Below are positions 40,024-48,264 of a DNA stretch of 64,000 nt, in pieces; position 1 is the stretch's first letter, and each line of letters opens with the position of its first letter. The stretch comes from Tsukamurella sp. PLM1 (GTDB lineage: Bacteria > Actinomycetota > Actinomycetes > Mycobacteriales > Mycobacteriaceae). The notes below the pieces were generated by a model. The model ran no database searches and was not told the DNA's origin. It saw only the letters and a list, made by a program, of their open reading frames with translations. The stretch is from positions 248,001-312,000 of the forward strand of contig NZ_AP025688.1 of NCBI RefSeq assembly GCF_023168325.1, in the 5' to 3' direction. Position numbers and translations under genes: made by a program.

Positions 40024-41184
40024 ATGCGCCTGGCCCGGAACCTCACCGTCCTGCTGGTCGCCGCGGCGAGCGTCGCGGCGTGCGATCCCGCGTCGCCCCC
40101 GGCCCCGTCGAGCAGCGTTCCCGTCGCGGCCCCCGCCACCAGCTCGACGGTGTCGGCGGCACCGTCGGGCCCGGGACGCCCGGCCGCGTGCGGGACGGAC
40201 TTCCTGGCGAAGCTGTCGGTGCGGGAGAAGGTGGGGCAGTTGCTCATGGTGGGAGTCACCGACGCGGCCGACGCCCGGAGTGCGGTGCGGCAGGGCGTGG
40301 GCGGCGTGTTCATCGGGAGCTGGACCGACAAGTCGGTGTTCTCGGGCGGGACGCTCGCGCAGGTCGCGAAGGCGGGCAAGGTCCCGGCGTGGGTGTCGGT
40401 CGACGAGGAGGGCGGCCGGGTGTCCCGCGTCCCCGGCGCGAACCTGGTTTCGGCGCGGGAGCTCGCGCGGACGATGAGCGTGGCGGAGGCGCGTGCCGAG
40501 GGCGCGCGCATCGGGAAGCTGCTGAAGTCGAAGGGGATCACCGTCGACTTCGCGCCCGACGCGGACGTGTCGGCGCAGCCGGCGGACTCGGTGATCGGTG
40601 ACCGCTCGTACTCGAACGATCCGGCCGTGGTGACCAAGTACTCGCAGGCCTTCGCGGCGGGGCTGCGCGACGGCGGGGTGTACCCGGTGTTCAAGCACTT
40701 CCCGGGGCACGGCAGCTCGTCCGGGGATTCGCACCTGGGCGGCGTGAGCGTGCCGCCGCTGAGCTCGCTCAAGCAGAAGGACCTCATTCCCTTCCGCGCG
40801 GCCGCGACGTCGGACGCGGGGATCATGGTGGGCCACCTCACCGTGCCGGGTCTGACGGAGCCGGGTCTGCCCACGAGCCTGAGTCCGGCGACGATGCGGC
40901 TCCTGCGCACCGGCTCGGGGTACGGTGCGCAGCGCTTCGACGGCCCGATCTTCACCGACGACCTATCCGGCATGAAGGCGATCACGGACGGCTTCAGCGT
41001 GCCGCAGGCCGTGGTCAAGTCGCTCACGGCCGGCGCGGATGTGGCGCTGTGGATCTCGACCGATCAGCTGGGCGCGGCGATCTCCGCGGTCGAGGAGGCG
41101 GTGCGGTCGAAGAGGCTCTCGCGTCAGCAGCTCGACGATTCCGTGCTCCGGGTGGCGCGCGCGAAGCACGTCGTGCGCTGCTGA
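40024..41184 (+). CDS. lpqI: LpqI-like lipoprotein, family 3 beta-N-acetylglucosaminidase
   Basis: Intact protein of 386 residues. A lipoprotein signal ends at C20 (VAAC), then comes a Pro/Ser/Ala-rich linker. The NagZ signature KHFPGHGSSSGDSH is at 224-237 and contains the catalytic Asp-His pair. The likely nucleophile is D312 in FTDDLSGM. It is anchored on the outer face of the membrane and releases N-acetylglucosamine from muropeptides in cell-wall recycling. It sits between aftD and a TetR gene as in M. tuberculosis (Rv0237). The linker contains a copy of the repeated GCACCGTCGGG word. Confidence 0.88.
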   Translation: MRLARNLTVLLVAAASVAACDPASPPAPSSSVPVAAPATSSTVSAAPSGPGRPAACGTDFLAKLSVREKVGQLLMVGVTDAADARSAVRQGVGGVFIGSWTDKSVFSGGTLAQVAKAGKVPAWVSVDEEGGRVSRVPGANLVSARELARTMSVAEARAEGARIGKLLKSKGITVDFAPDADVSAQPADSVIGDRSYSNDPAVVTKYSQAFAAGLRDGGVYPVFKHFPGHGSSSGDSHLGGVSVPPLSSLKQKDLIPFRAAATSDAGIMVGHLTVPGLTEPGLPTSLSPATMRLLRTGSGYGAQRFDGPIFTDDLSGMKAITDGFSVPQAVVKSLTAGADVALWISTDQLGAAISAVEEAVRSKRLSRQQLDDSVLRVARAKHVVRC

Positions 41185-41207
41185 AACGTCGCGGGTTCCG
41201 CCGTAAC

Positions 41208-41221
41208 TTACTTCTCGGTAA
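41208..41221. promoter_or_regulatory. TTAC-N6-GTAA operator upstream of the TetR gene
   Basis: TTACTTCTCGGTAA has TTAC/GTAA arms and matches sites before fabG4/fadA2 and fadE5. It is 42 bases upstream of the TetR ATG, suitable for autoregulation. Confidence 0.5.
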
Positions 41222-41238
41222 CCAGGTGCCGTAGGATC

Positions 41239-41252
41239 TGACTCGAGAGTAA
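41239..41252. promoter_or_regulatory. Second operator-like site at the TetR start
   Basis: TGACTCGAGAGTAA differs by one base in the left arm from the palindrome TTACTC-N2-GAGTAA at 44344-44357. It lies just before the ribosome site of the TetR gene. Confidence 0.4.
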
Positions 41253-41263
41253 GGAGGGCGCCG

Positions 41264-41860
41264 ATGGCCGGTGGTACGAAGCGTTTGCCGCGCGCGGTAC
41301 GCGAGCAGCAGATGCTGGACGCCGCCGTCAAGGTGTTCTCGCGCAACGGGTTCTACGAGACATCGATGGACGCGGTCGCGCGCGAGGCCGAGATCAGCAA
41401 GCCGATGCTGTACCTGTACTACGGGTCCAAGGACGAGTTGTTCGCCGCGTGCGTGACTCGCGAGGCCGGTCGGTTCATGCGCAGCATCGAGTTCGACGCC
41501 AGCCCCACGCTCCCGCCCCTGCAGCGGCTGCGGTCGGTGATCGCGGGGTTCCTGAAGTACGTCGACGAGAACCGCGACGCCTGGCGCGTGATGTACCGCG
41601 AGGCCACCGGACAGGCCGCGTTCGCCGCGCTGTCCGAGGCGAACCGCGAGCGCGTGGTGGAGATGACCGCGGTGTTGCTCCGCGAGGCCGCCAAGTACGC
41701 CCCCGACGACACCGATTTCGAGATGTACGCCGTCGCCCTGGTCGGCTCCGGTGAGGCGATCGCGGACCGACTGGCCACCGGCAAGGTGCAGCTCGACCGC
41801 GCCGTCGAGATCATGACCTCGTTCCTCTGGGGCGGCATCCGCGGCGAGCGCCCGGAGTAG
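41264..41860 (+). CDS. TetR-family regulator (Rv0238-like)
   Basis: Intact protein of 198 residues, ATG 41264 after AAGGAGG. The helix-turn-helix is MDAVAREAEISKPMLYLYYG with GSKDELFAACV following. The C-terminal half (FLKYVDENRDAWRVMYREA) is the ligand and dimer domain. It follows lpqI and precedes the htdX-fabG4-fadA2 lipid genes in the mycobacterial order. Shared TTAC-N6-GTAA palindromes before this gene, fabG4/fadA2 and fadE5 suggest it controls that lipid module, with an acyl-CoA as a plausible effector. The effector is a guess. Confidence 0.85.
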   Translation: MAGGTKRLPRAVREQQMLDAAVKVFSRNGFYETSMDAVAREAEISKPMLYLYYGSKDELFAACVTREAGRFMRSIEFDASPTLPPLQRLRSVIAGFLKYVDENRDAWRVMYREATGQAAFAALSEANRERVVEMTAVLLREAAKYAPDDTDFEMYAVALVGSGEAIADRLATGKVQLDRAVEIMTSFLWGGIRGERPE

Positions 41861-41873
41861 GTCGTCCCGCAAC

Positions 41874-41956
41874 GCGCGGGTGAATACGCGGCTGGGCGGT
41901 GGTACGAAGCCAGATCTGGCTTCCTGTGTTCGTGCAGGCGAGGATTCACCCCGCGC
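41874..41956. repeat. Nested inverted-repeat element, 83 bases
   Basis: The outer arms GCGCGGGTGAAT (41874-41885) and ATTCACCCCGCGC (41944-41956) pair with a single bulge. Inside, ACGAA (41904) pairs with TTCGT (41929), and AAGCCAGATCTGGCTT (41907-41922) is a perfect 16-base palindrome. It lies between converging TetR and htdX genes. It could be a bidirectional terminator, a structured RNA, or a small mobile-element remnant. Confidence 0.5.
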
Positions 41957-41999
41957 AATCCTTCGCCGATCCCCCGGGCGTCCAACCCTGGAACGCACA

Positions 42000-42029
42000 G
42001 TGCCCGCCGGGCCGAGGCCGGGCGGGCAC
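42000..42029 (-). terminator. Terminator-like hairpin after htdX
   Basis: GTGCCCGCC (42000-42008) pairs perfectly with GGCGGGCAC (42021-42029), with an inner GGCC/GGCC pair. It lies 15 bases beyond the htdX stop. No T-run follows, as is common in high-GC actinobacteria. Confidence 0.5.
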
Positions 42030-42043
42030 CGTCGAACAGGGGA

Positions 42044-42934
42044 CTACAGCGGGGTGATGGTGGCCGTCACGTGCGGGAAGCCCTTCTTCAGGTCCTTCGC
42101 GATGATCTCCTTGCCGCCGGTGGCGGCGTCGGTCGCGACGAACAGGCCGATCCGCGCCGGCAGGATCACCGGCTTGCCGAAGCGCACGTGATGCACCACG
42201 GCGTCGGGCACGTGGCCCTCGACGACGCGCAGCATCGCCGCGGCGGTCCACGCGCCGTGCGCGATCGACGACGGGAACCCGAAGGCCTTGCCGCCGATCG
42301 ACGACATGTGGATCGGGTTCCGGTCGCCGCTGACCCCGGCGTAGCGACGGATCAGCGAGCCGTCGACGGAGAGCAGCGCGTCGGGGGCGCCGGGGCGGCC
42401 CTCCTTGGGCGACGGTCCCGAGGGCTCGCCGGACAGCGAGGTCCGCTGTTGGATCAGCATCGTCGACACCTCGGACGCCACGGACTCGCCGGCGGCGTCG
42501 GAGAACTCCGTCGTGAAGTCGATCAGCATGCCCTTGCGGTGCTCGCGCAGGTTGCCCACCGAGGTGCGCAGCGTCAGCTGCTCGCCGGGCACCACGCGTC
42601 GGCGCCGGGTGATGGTGTTCTCCACGTGCACCGAGCCCACCGCCGCGGCGGGGAAGTCGTCCGCCAGGAACAGGTCCATGATCAGCGGGAACGAGAGCAC
42701 GTAGAGGTACATCACGGGCACCTCGCCCGTGTTCTTCAGCCCCACGACCTCGCAGTACTCACCGACCCGTGCGGGATCGACGTCCACGGTGAGCTCGACG
42801 GAGCGCTCCGGCAGCGGCGTCTCGGGCTTGAGCGGCCCCTGCTTGCCGATCACCGGGAGGATGCCGCGCAGGCCGCGCGTGAGCACCGAGAGGCTCGAGG
42901 GCGGCGCCTGCAGGACGGTCGTGTTCTTCGCCAT
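42044..42934 (-). CDS. htdX: 3-hydroxyacyl-thioester dehydratase (HtdX-like, MaoC fold)
   Basis: Intact protein of 296 residues, a double hot-dog dehydratase. The hydratase-2 catalytic motif is in the second half: YAGVSGDRNPIHMSSIGGKA, with the Asp and His of DxxxxH, then IAHGAWT. It dehydrates (R)-3-hydroxyacyl thioesters in fatty-acid elongation. It starts one base after the fabG4 stop, so the two form an operon, matching Rv0241c-Rv0242c. Reductase plus dehydratase suggests a reductive elongation module using acyl-CoA or acyl-ACP. Confidence 0.85.
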   Translation of the reverse strand: MAKNTTVLQAPPSSLSVLTRGLRGILPVIGKQGPLKPETPLPERSVELTVDVDPARVGEYCEVVGLKNTGEVPVMYLYVLSFPLIMDLFLADDFPAAAVGSVHVENTITRRRRVVPGEQLTLRTSVGNLREHRKGMLIDFTTEFSDAAGESVASEVSTMLIQQRTSLSGEPSGPSPKEGRPGAPDALLSVDGSLIRRYAGVSGDRNPIHMSSIGGKAFGFPSSIAHGAWTAAAMLRVVEGHVPDAVVHHVRFGKPVILPARIGLFVATDAATGGKEIIAKDLKKGFPHVTATITPL

Positions 42935-42935
42935 C

Positions 42936-44294
42936 TCAGGCCCCCAGCAGGCTCTGACCGCAGACGCGCACGACGTTGCCGGTCACGGCGGCCGACGACG
43001 GCGCGGCGAAGTACGACACCGTCTCGGCCACGTCCACCGTCTGGCCGCCCTGCTGCAGCGAGTTCATCAGGCGGCCGGCCTGGCGCGTGGCCAGCGGGAT
43101 CGCCGCGGTCATCGCGGTCTCGATGAAGCCGGGCGCCACCGCGTTGATCGTGATGTTCTTCTTCGCCAGCACCGGCGCGTACGCGTCGACGATGCCGATC
43201 ACGCCCGCCTTGGTGGCGCCGTAGTTGGTCTGGCCGCGGTTGCCCGCGATGCCCGCGATCGACGAGACGTCCACCACGGCGCCGCCCTCGTTCAGCGCGT
43301 CCTCGGCGAGCAGCGCGTCCACCAGCTGCTTCGGCGCCTTGAGGTTGACGGCCATGACGGCGTTCCAGCGGCCCTCGTCCATGTTGGCGAGCAGCTTGTC
43401 GCGCGTGATGCCCGCGTTGTTGACGATGATGTCCAGGCCGCCGTGGCGCGCCTTGACGTGCTCGGCGATCTTCTTGCCCGCGTCCGCGGCGGTCACGTCG
43501 AGCGGCAGCGCGGTGCCGCCCACCTTGTTCGCGACCTCCGACAGCGCCTCGCCCGCAGCGGGGATGTCGGCGGCGATCACGTGGGCACCGTCGCGCGAGA
43601 GCACCTCGGCGATCGTCGCGCCGATACCGCGTGCGGCACCCGTCACCAGAGCGGTCTTGCCGGCCAGCGGCTTGTCCCAGTCCGACGGTGCCGTCGCCTC
43701 GCGGTCCGTCACGCGGATGACCTGCGCGTCGACGTACGCCGACTTGCCGGACAGGAGGAAGCGCAGCGTCGAGGCCAGACCCGAGGCGCCGGTGGCGTCG
43801 TCCGGGTGGACGTACACGAGCTGGGCGGTGGCACCGTCGCGCAGCTCCTTCGCGACGGAGCGGGTGAAGCCCTCGAGGGCCCGCTGGACGATGTGCTCGT
43901 CCAGGTCCTCGATCAGCTCCGGCGTGGTGCCGAGTACCACGAGGCGCGCGCTGTTGCCGAGCGAGCGCATCTGCGGGCCGAAGAACTCGTACAGGCCGAT
44001 CAGCTCGTCGATCGAGGTGATGCCGGTGGCGTCGAAGACCGCGCCGCCGAGCTTCTCGGCGCCGCGGGCGCCGCCGTTGTTCACCACGAGGTCGTAGTCG
44101 GCGAGCAGCTCGCGCACGGGCTCGACCAGGCGGCCCTTGCCGCCGAGGAGGACGGGGCCGCCGAGCGCGGGCTTGCCGGCCTGGTAGCGGCGGAGGACGG
44201 GCGGCTGGGGCAGGCCGAGCCGGCTGGCCAGGAAGGAGCCGGGGCCCGACTTCACGAAGGCCGCGTAGAAGTCCGTGCTGGGTGCATCAGGCAT
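42936..44294 (-). CDS. fabG4: High-molecular-weight 3-ketoacyl reductase FabG4
   Basis: Intact protein of 452 residues from ATG 44294. The reading frame is open far upstream opposite fadA2, but the family start is [19 protein letters not shown]. Residues 1-190 form the flavodoxin-like N-terminal domain specific to FabG4. The C-terminal SDR domain has TGAARGIG at 218-225, NNAG at 292-295 and the catalytic set S344/S345, Y358, K362. FabG4 reduces 3-ketoacyl thioesters with NADH, unlike FabG1. It is divergent from fadA2, sharing a palindromic operator. Confidence 0.9.
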   Translation of the reverse strand: MPDAPSTDFYAAFVKSGPGSFLASRLGLPQPPVLRRYQAGKPALGGPVLLGGKGRLVEPVRELLADYDLVVNNGGARGAEKLGGAVFDATGITSIDELIGLYEFFGPQMRSLGNSARLVVLGTTPELIEDLDEHIVQRALEGFTRSVAKELRDGATAQLVYVHPDDATGASGLASTLRFLLSGKSAYVDAQVIRVTDREATAPSDWDKPLAGKTALVTGAARGIGATIAEVLSRDGAHVIAADIPAAGEALSEVANKVGGTALPLDVTAADAGKKIAEHVKARHGGLDIIVNNAGITRDKLLANMDEGRWNAVMAVNLKAPKQLVDALLAEDALNEGGAVVDVSSIAGIAGNRGQTNYGATKAGVIGIVDAYAPVLAKKNITINAVAPGFIETAMTAAIPLATRQAGRLMNSLQQGGQTVDVAETVSYFAAPSSAAVTGNVVRVCGQSLLGA

Positions 44295-44342
44295 GTGAGG
44301 TACCTCATCCGTGTGGGGTTCCGATAGGCTATCGACAAGCAA

Positions 44343-44358
44343 CTTACTCCAGAGTAAG
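44343..44358. promoter_or_regulatory. Palindromic operator between fabG4 and fadA2
   Basis: CTTACTC and GAGTAAG flank CA, a perfect 7+7 inverted repeat. It is central in the 105-base divergent promoter region and matches TTAC-N6-GTAA sites at the TetR gene and fadE5. Confidence 0.6.
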
Positions 44359-44399
44359 AATACTCGGTAGTAGCAACCCTCGATTCCCAGGGAGAACCC

Positions 44400-45683
44400 G
44401 TGGCCAACATCGAAACCCGCCCGGTCGCCATTCTCGGTGGCAACCGCATCCCCTTCGCGCGCTCGGACAAGGCGTACGCGAAGGCCAGCAACCAGGACAT
44501 GTTCACCGCCGCGCTCAACGGCCTGGTGAGCCGCTTCAACCTGCAGGGGGAGCAGCTGGGCGTGGTCGTCGGCGGCGCCGTGCTCAAGCACAGCCGTGAC
44601 TTCAACCTGATCCGCGAGTCGGTGCTCGGCAGCCCGCTCTCGCCGTACACGCCGGCCTTCGACGTGCAGCAGGCCTGCGCCACGGGCCTGCAGGCCATCA
44701 ACGCCGCGGCGCAGGGCATCGCGCTCGGCCGTTACGAGTCGGCCGTCGGCGGCGGCGTCGACACCACCTCCGACGCCCCGATCGGCGTCTCCGAGGGCAT
44801 GCGCAAGGTGATGCTCGAGCTCAACCGGGCCAAGAGCACCGTCGACCAGCTCAAGCTGCTGGGCAAGCTCCCGGCCAACCTGGGCATCGACATCCCGCGC
44901 AACGGCGAGCCGCGCACCGGCATGTCGATGGGCGAGCACGCCGCCATCACGTCGAAGGAGTTCGGCGTCTCCCGCGCCGACCAGGACGAGCTCGCCTACC
45001 TCAGCCACAAGAACATGGCGGCCGCCTACGACCGCGGCTTCTTCGAGGACCTGATCACGCCGTACCTCGGCCTCACCCGCGACGACAACCTGCGTCCCGG
45101 CAGCACCGTCGAGAAGCTCGCCACGCTCAAGCCCGTCTTCGGCGTCGCGCTGGGCGACGCGACGATGACGGCAGGCAACTCCACGCCGCTGACGGACGGC
45201 GCGTCGACGGTGCTGCTGTCCTCCGACGAGTGGGCGCAGGAGAAGGGCCTGCCCGTGCTCGCCTACCTCAAGGACGTCGAGTACTCGGCCGTGGACTACG
45301 TCGGCGGCAAGGACGGCCTGCTCATGGCGCCGACCTACGCGGTGCCGAAGCTGCTGGCGCGCAACGGGCTCACGCTGCAGGACTTCGACTTCTACGAGAT
45401 CCACGAGGCCTTCGCCTCCGTCGTGCTCGCGACGCTGCAGGCCTGGGAGTCGCCCGAGTACTGCAAGGACCGCCTGGGTCTGGACGCGCCGCTCGGCTCG
45501 ATCGACCGGTCGAAGCTGAACGTGAACGGCTCCTCGCTGGCGGCCGGCCACCCGTTCGCCGCGACCGGCGGCCGCATCGTGGCGTCGGCCGCGAAGATGA
45601 TCAAGGAGAACGGCGGCGGTCGTGCACTGATCTCGATCTGCGCCGCCGGTGGTCAGGGCATCACCGCCATCATCGAGGGCTGA
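44400..45683 (+). CDS. fadA2: Acetyl-CoA acyltransferase (thiolase) FadA2
   Basis: Intact protein of 427 residues, GTG 44400 with GGGAGAA upstream. The nucleophile C93 lies in [10 protein letters not shown], the active-site histidine in [12 protein letters not shown], and the second cysteine in ICAAGGQG. Thiolases cleave 3-ketoacyl-CoA in beta-oxidation or condense acyl-CoA in reverse. Its position opposite fabG4 and htdX matches Rv0243. Together with FadE5 this could be a beta-oxidation or reverse-elongation set. Regulation by the shared TetR-type operator is inferred. Confidence 0.9.
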   Translation: MANIETRPVAILGGNRIPFARSDKAYAKASNQDMFTAALNGLVSRFNLQGEQLGVVVGGAVLKHSRDFNLIRESVLGSPLSPYTPAFDVQQACATGLQAINAAAQGIALGRYESAVGGGVDTTSDAPIGVSEGMRKVMLELNRAKSTVDQLKLLGKLPANLGIDIPRNGEPRTGMSMGEHAAITSKEFGVSRADQDELAYLSHKNMAAAYDRGFFEDLITPYLGLTRDDNLRPGSTVEKLATLKPVFGVALGDATMTAGNSTPLTDGASTVLLSSDEWAQEKGLPVLAYLKDVEYSAVDYVGGKDGLLMAPTYAVPKLLARNGLTLQDFDFYEIHEAFASVVLATLQAWESPEYCKDRLGLDAPLGSIDRSKLNVNGSSLAAGHPFAATGGRIVASAAKMIKENGGGRALISICAAGGQGITAIIEG

Positions 45684-45687
45684 TACC

Positions 45688-45703
45688 CGGGGCGCGCGCC
45701 CCG
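45688..45703 (+). terminator. GC-rich hairpin after fadA2
   Basis: CGGGGCGCGCGCCCCG, a perfect 16-base palindrome, begins four bases after the fadA2 stop. It is a likely intrinsic stop without a U-tract. Confidence 0.4.
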
Positions 45704-45743
45704 AGGACTGATGGTGCCGGCCCCGGCCGCCTAAGCTGGTGTC

Positions 45744-46166
45744 ATGACCGCGACGGACGATCTGATCGAGAGGATCCTGCGCGAATACGACACCATCACG
45801 GTGGTCGGGGCCAGCGCCGATCCGGCGAAGGCCGCGCGCGACGTGCCCGCCTACATGCAGCACCGGGGCTGGCGCATCATCCCGGTGAATCCGCACGCCG
45901 AGGAGATCCTCGGCGAGCCGGTGTACCGCTCGCTGGCCGACGTGCCCGAGCAGGTGGGTCTGGTGGACGTCTTCCGGCCGTCCGAGCAGACCCCCGAGAT
46001 CGCCCGGCAGGCCGTCGCGGCCGGGGCGACCGCCCTGTGGCTGCAGCTGGGCATCCGCTCGGCGGAGGCGCGGGAGATCGCCGAGTCCGCCGGTCTGCTG
46101 TACGTGGAGGACCGCTGCCTGATCATCGAGCAGCGGCGCACCCGGATCTCCAGGAGATCCGCATGA
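45744..46166 (+). CDS. CoA-binding protein (YccU-like Rossmann domain)
   Basis: Intact protein of 140 residues. The CoA-binding fold starts [20 protein letters not shown] and continues with [26 protein letters not shown] and [11 protein letters not shown] cysteine near the end (EDRCLIIEQ) is typical of the family. Stand-alone CoA-binding proteins of this type resemble the N-terminal domain of succinyl-CoA synthetases. Precise function unknown. It overlaps the next gene by four bases (ATGA). Confidence 0.85.
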   Translation: MTATDDLIERILREYDTITVVGASADPAKAARDVPAYMQHRGWRIIPVNPHAEEILGEPVYRSLADVPEQVGLVDVFRPSEQTPEIARQAVAAGATALWLQLGIRSAEAREIAESAGLLYVEDRCLIIEQRRTRISRRSA

Positions 46167-46663
46167 GCGCGGGGCTGCTCATCGTCGCGGTGATCGCCGT
46201 GGTGGCGGTGCTCACGCTGGTGGGCGTGCTGTGGTTCGTGCGCGACTCCAACAAGCGCATCCGCGCATTCGCCGATTCGGGGGACCTGATCCCGGGCCGG
46301 CCGGGGCGAGCACCCGCGGAGTGGTCGAAATCCTCGGCGCCCGAGGCACTCCTGCATCAGCGCGTGCGGTACGCCATCGCCGATGTGCACCGCGGCGCCG
46401 CCGCGCCCGCCGTCCCGCCGCCCGCGGGTTCCGCGATCAACGGCCCCGAGTCCGACCTCGCCGCCCTCGACGACGCGGTCTTCGAGCTCGACGATGCGAT
46501 CATCGCCGCGTCCCGGCTGTCGGGGGAGGAGCGCACGGAGGCGCTGGCGGCGCTGGAGCCGAAGGTCGCCGCGCTGGAATCGCTGACAGGCACGCTGTGG
46601 GACGCACCCTCGGCGAAGCGGCGCGCGCTGATCGACGCCGCCACCTCGGCCCTCCGCCGCTGA
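46163..46663 (+). CDS. Single-pass membrane protein, unknown function
   Basis: Intact protein of 166 residues, ATG 46163 within the ATGA overlap and AGGAG upstream. Residues 4-27 are one hydrophobic helix ([20 protein letters not shown]); the rest is soluble, with a helical region of heptad-like pattern at about 95-165 ([34 protein letters not shown]). It is probably anchored with the C-terminus in the cytosol. I do not recognise the family. Confidence 0.65.
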   Translation: MSAGLLIVAVIAVVAVLTLVGVLWFVRDSNKRIRAFADSGDLIPGRPGRAPAEWSKSSAPEALLHQRVRYAIADVHRGAAAPAVPPPAGSAINGPESDLAALDDAVFELDDAIIAASRLSGEERTEALAALEPKVAALESLTGTLWDAPSAKRRALIDAATSALRR

Positions 46664-47120
46664 CGCCGCGTCGGGAGTGTGGCCGCGGCAGGAGTGGCAT
46701 AGTCGTTCCGAAACGCGATGCGTGGCACGTATCGGCAGTATCACTGCAGGTGGGGGCCGTTTCATCGTCATCGGGGATGCGTTTGACGCATTCCCTCCGT
46801 CCCCCGGCCCGACGGCCCGCCGCCGTATGGCTGGGGAGTCGGTGTGCGGCGCGGGAGACGCGGCTCCTGGTGGGGAGTCGGCTCCGCCTGGGGGACGGTC
46901 GTGCCCCTGCCAGGCGCCGTTCTGGGCTGTTCGTCGACTCGGGGAGGAAACGTCTGAGTCGCGGTTCGGCTACGCGCGGGGACGACGCCACTAGGGCGGG
47001 CGGTGGCCGGGTATGCGGATCAAGCATGCCCCGGTCCGGATAATCGGCGTCTGACCTGCGGATTCATCGGGGTATGCGGGATGTGCATGTCCTGCGGCGA
47101 TGATCATCGCCACACCGCCC
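46664..47120. other. 457-base intergenic region, no gene seen
   Basis: It lies between converging genes, so no promoter is required. No convincing reading frame. A hairpin with arms GGGATGCG (46774-46781) and CGCATTCCC (46787-46795) is visible. G-rich segments TGGGGAG and GCGGCTCCTGGTGGGG resemble those at 22361-22433. It may be a decayed gene or element. Confidence 0.5.
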
Positions 47121-48258
47121 TCACTCGTGCCCCGCGGCCCCTGCCCCTGGCGCCGAAGTCCGCTGCGCCGCCACCGCCGCGCGGACCCGCTCCACTGCCC
47201 GCGCCAGCGCCCACGACAGGGGCACGGTGATCACGGTGGTCACCGCGACGATGGGCCACGTCGAACCGGTGAACAGCGACCAGCCGAACACGTCCAGCAC
47301 CACGATGTCCATGACCATCACGTGGATCAGGAAGTATTCGTAACTGATCGAGCCGAGCCACACCATCGCCCGCGAACCCAGCACGCGCGAGGACCCCACC
47401 GCGAACGCCGCCACGAGCAGCCCGCCGATCGCGGCCTCCAACAGGAACTTGGTGATCCCCTGCGCGGGGTGGGTAGCGAGAGGTCGATGGGTCCGGCGAT
47501 CGGCGTCAGCAGCAGGCCGTACGCCCCGGCCGCGGCCGCGAGCAGCACCCACCGCCGCCGCACGCGACGCGCGTACAGCGCCGCCAGGATCCCCGCCGCG
47601 AAGGCCGCGGCGTACCCCGGCGGCCACGATCGCGCGGTCTTCCCGAACACCTCGGTGGCGGTCACCAACCACAGCCACCCGATCGACACGGCGATCATCG
47701 TCGCGGGCACCCGCCACCACCACCGGGCGGCCCCCGCCGCCAGCAGCGGAAGCGTCAGGTAGAAGGCCACTTCCACGCACATCGACCACATCTGCGACAG
47801 GCCGGTGTGCACGTACCCCACCCCGTAGATCTGGGTGAAGCTCATGTGCCGCAGCCACCCGCCGACGCCGTGCCCGTGCGGGGAGGCGTCCGGCCGCCAC
47901 ACGTAGATCAGGTACACGACGGTGACCACGGTCCAGTACGCGGGCAGGATCCGCCACGCGCGGCTCACGAAGTACCGCCGCACGTCCGGGGTCCGACGGT
48001 CCGCGGCCCCGTCACCCCCGGCACCGACGCGGGCGGCACCGTCGGGCCCGCCGGACAGCCACGGGCGCACCAGGAGGAACCCGGACAGGGCGAAGAACAC
48101 CGGGACGGCGGTCTCGAGGCGGGCGTACGCGGCACCGGCCGCGTCAGGGTGAAGTCGCCGGCCCAGAAGGCGGCGTGCGTGACGCACACCCCGAACGCCG
48201 CGACCGCCCGCAGCCCGGTGAGCGCGGGGATGTGGCTGGAGCGCGGAGCGGAATCGAT
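47121..48258 (-). CDS. Membrane acyltransferase 3 family protein, two frameshifts in this sequence
   Basis: About 380 residues after correction. The N-terminus has the family motif IPALTGLRAVAAFGVCVTHA, with the catalytic histidine; then come VFFALSGFLLVRPWL, MWSMCVEVAFYLTLPLL and C-terminal helices (YEYFLIHVMVMDIVVLDV). Frames change at GGG 48147-48149 and GGG 47471-47473. No ATG, GTG or TTG precedes the conserved start before an in-frame TGA at about 48265, so the start codon itself may be damaged by another missing base. It probably acylates an exported glycan or lipid. It follows the YhgE-type exporter by a few bases. Confidence 0.72.
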
Positions 48259-48264
48259 GGCGTC

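Noticed and set aside
42936..45896. A 986-codon frame extending fabG4 upstream
   Set aside because: Past 44294 it is antisense to fadA2, which has all thiolase motifs; the family start is at 44294.
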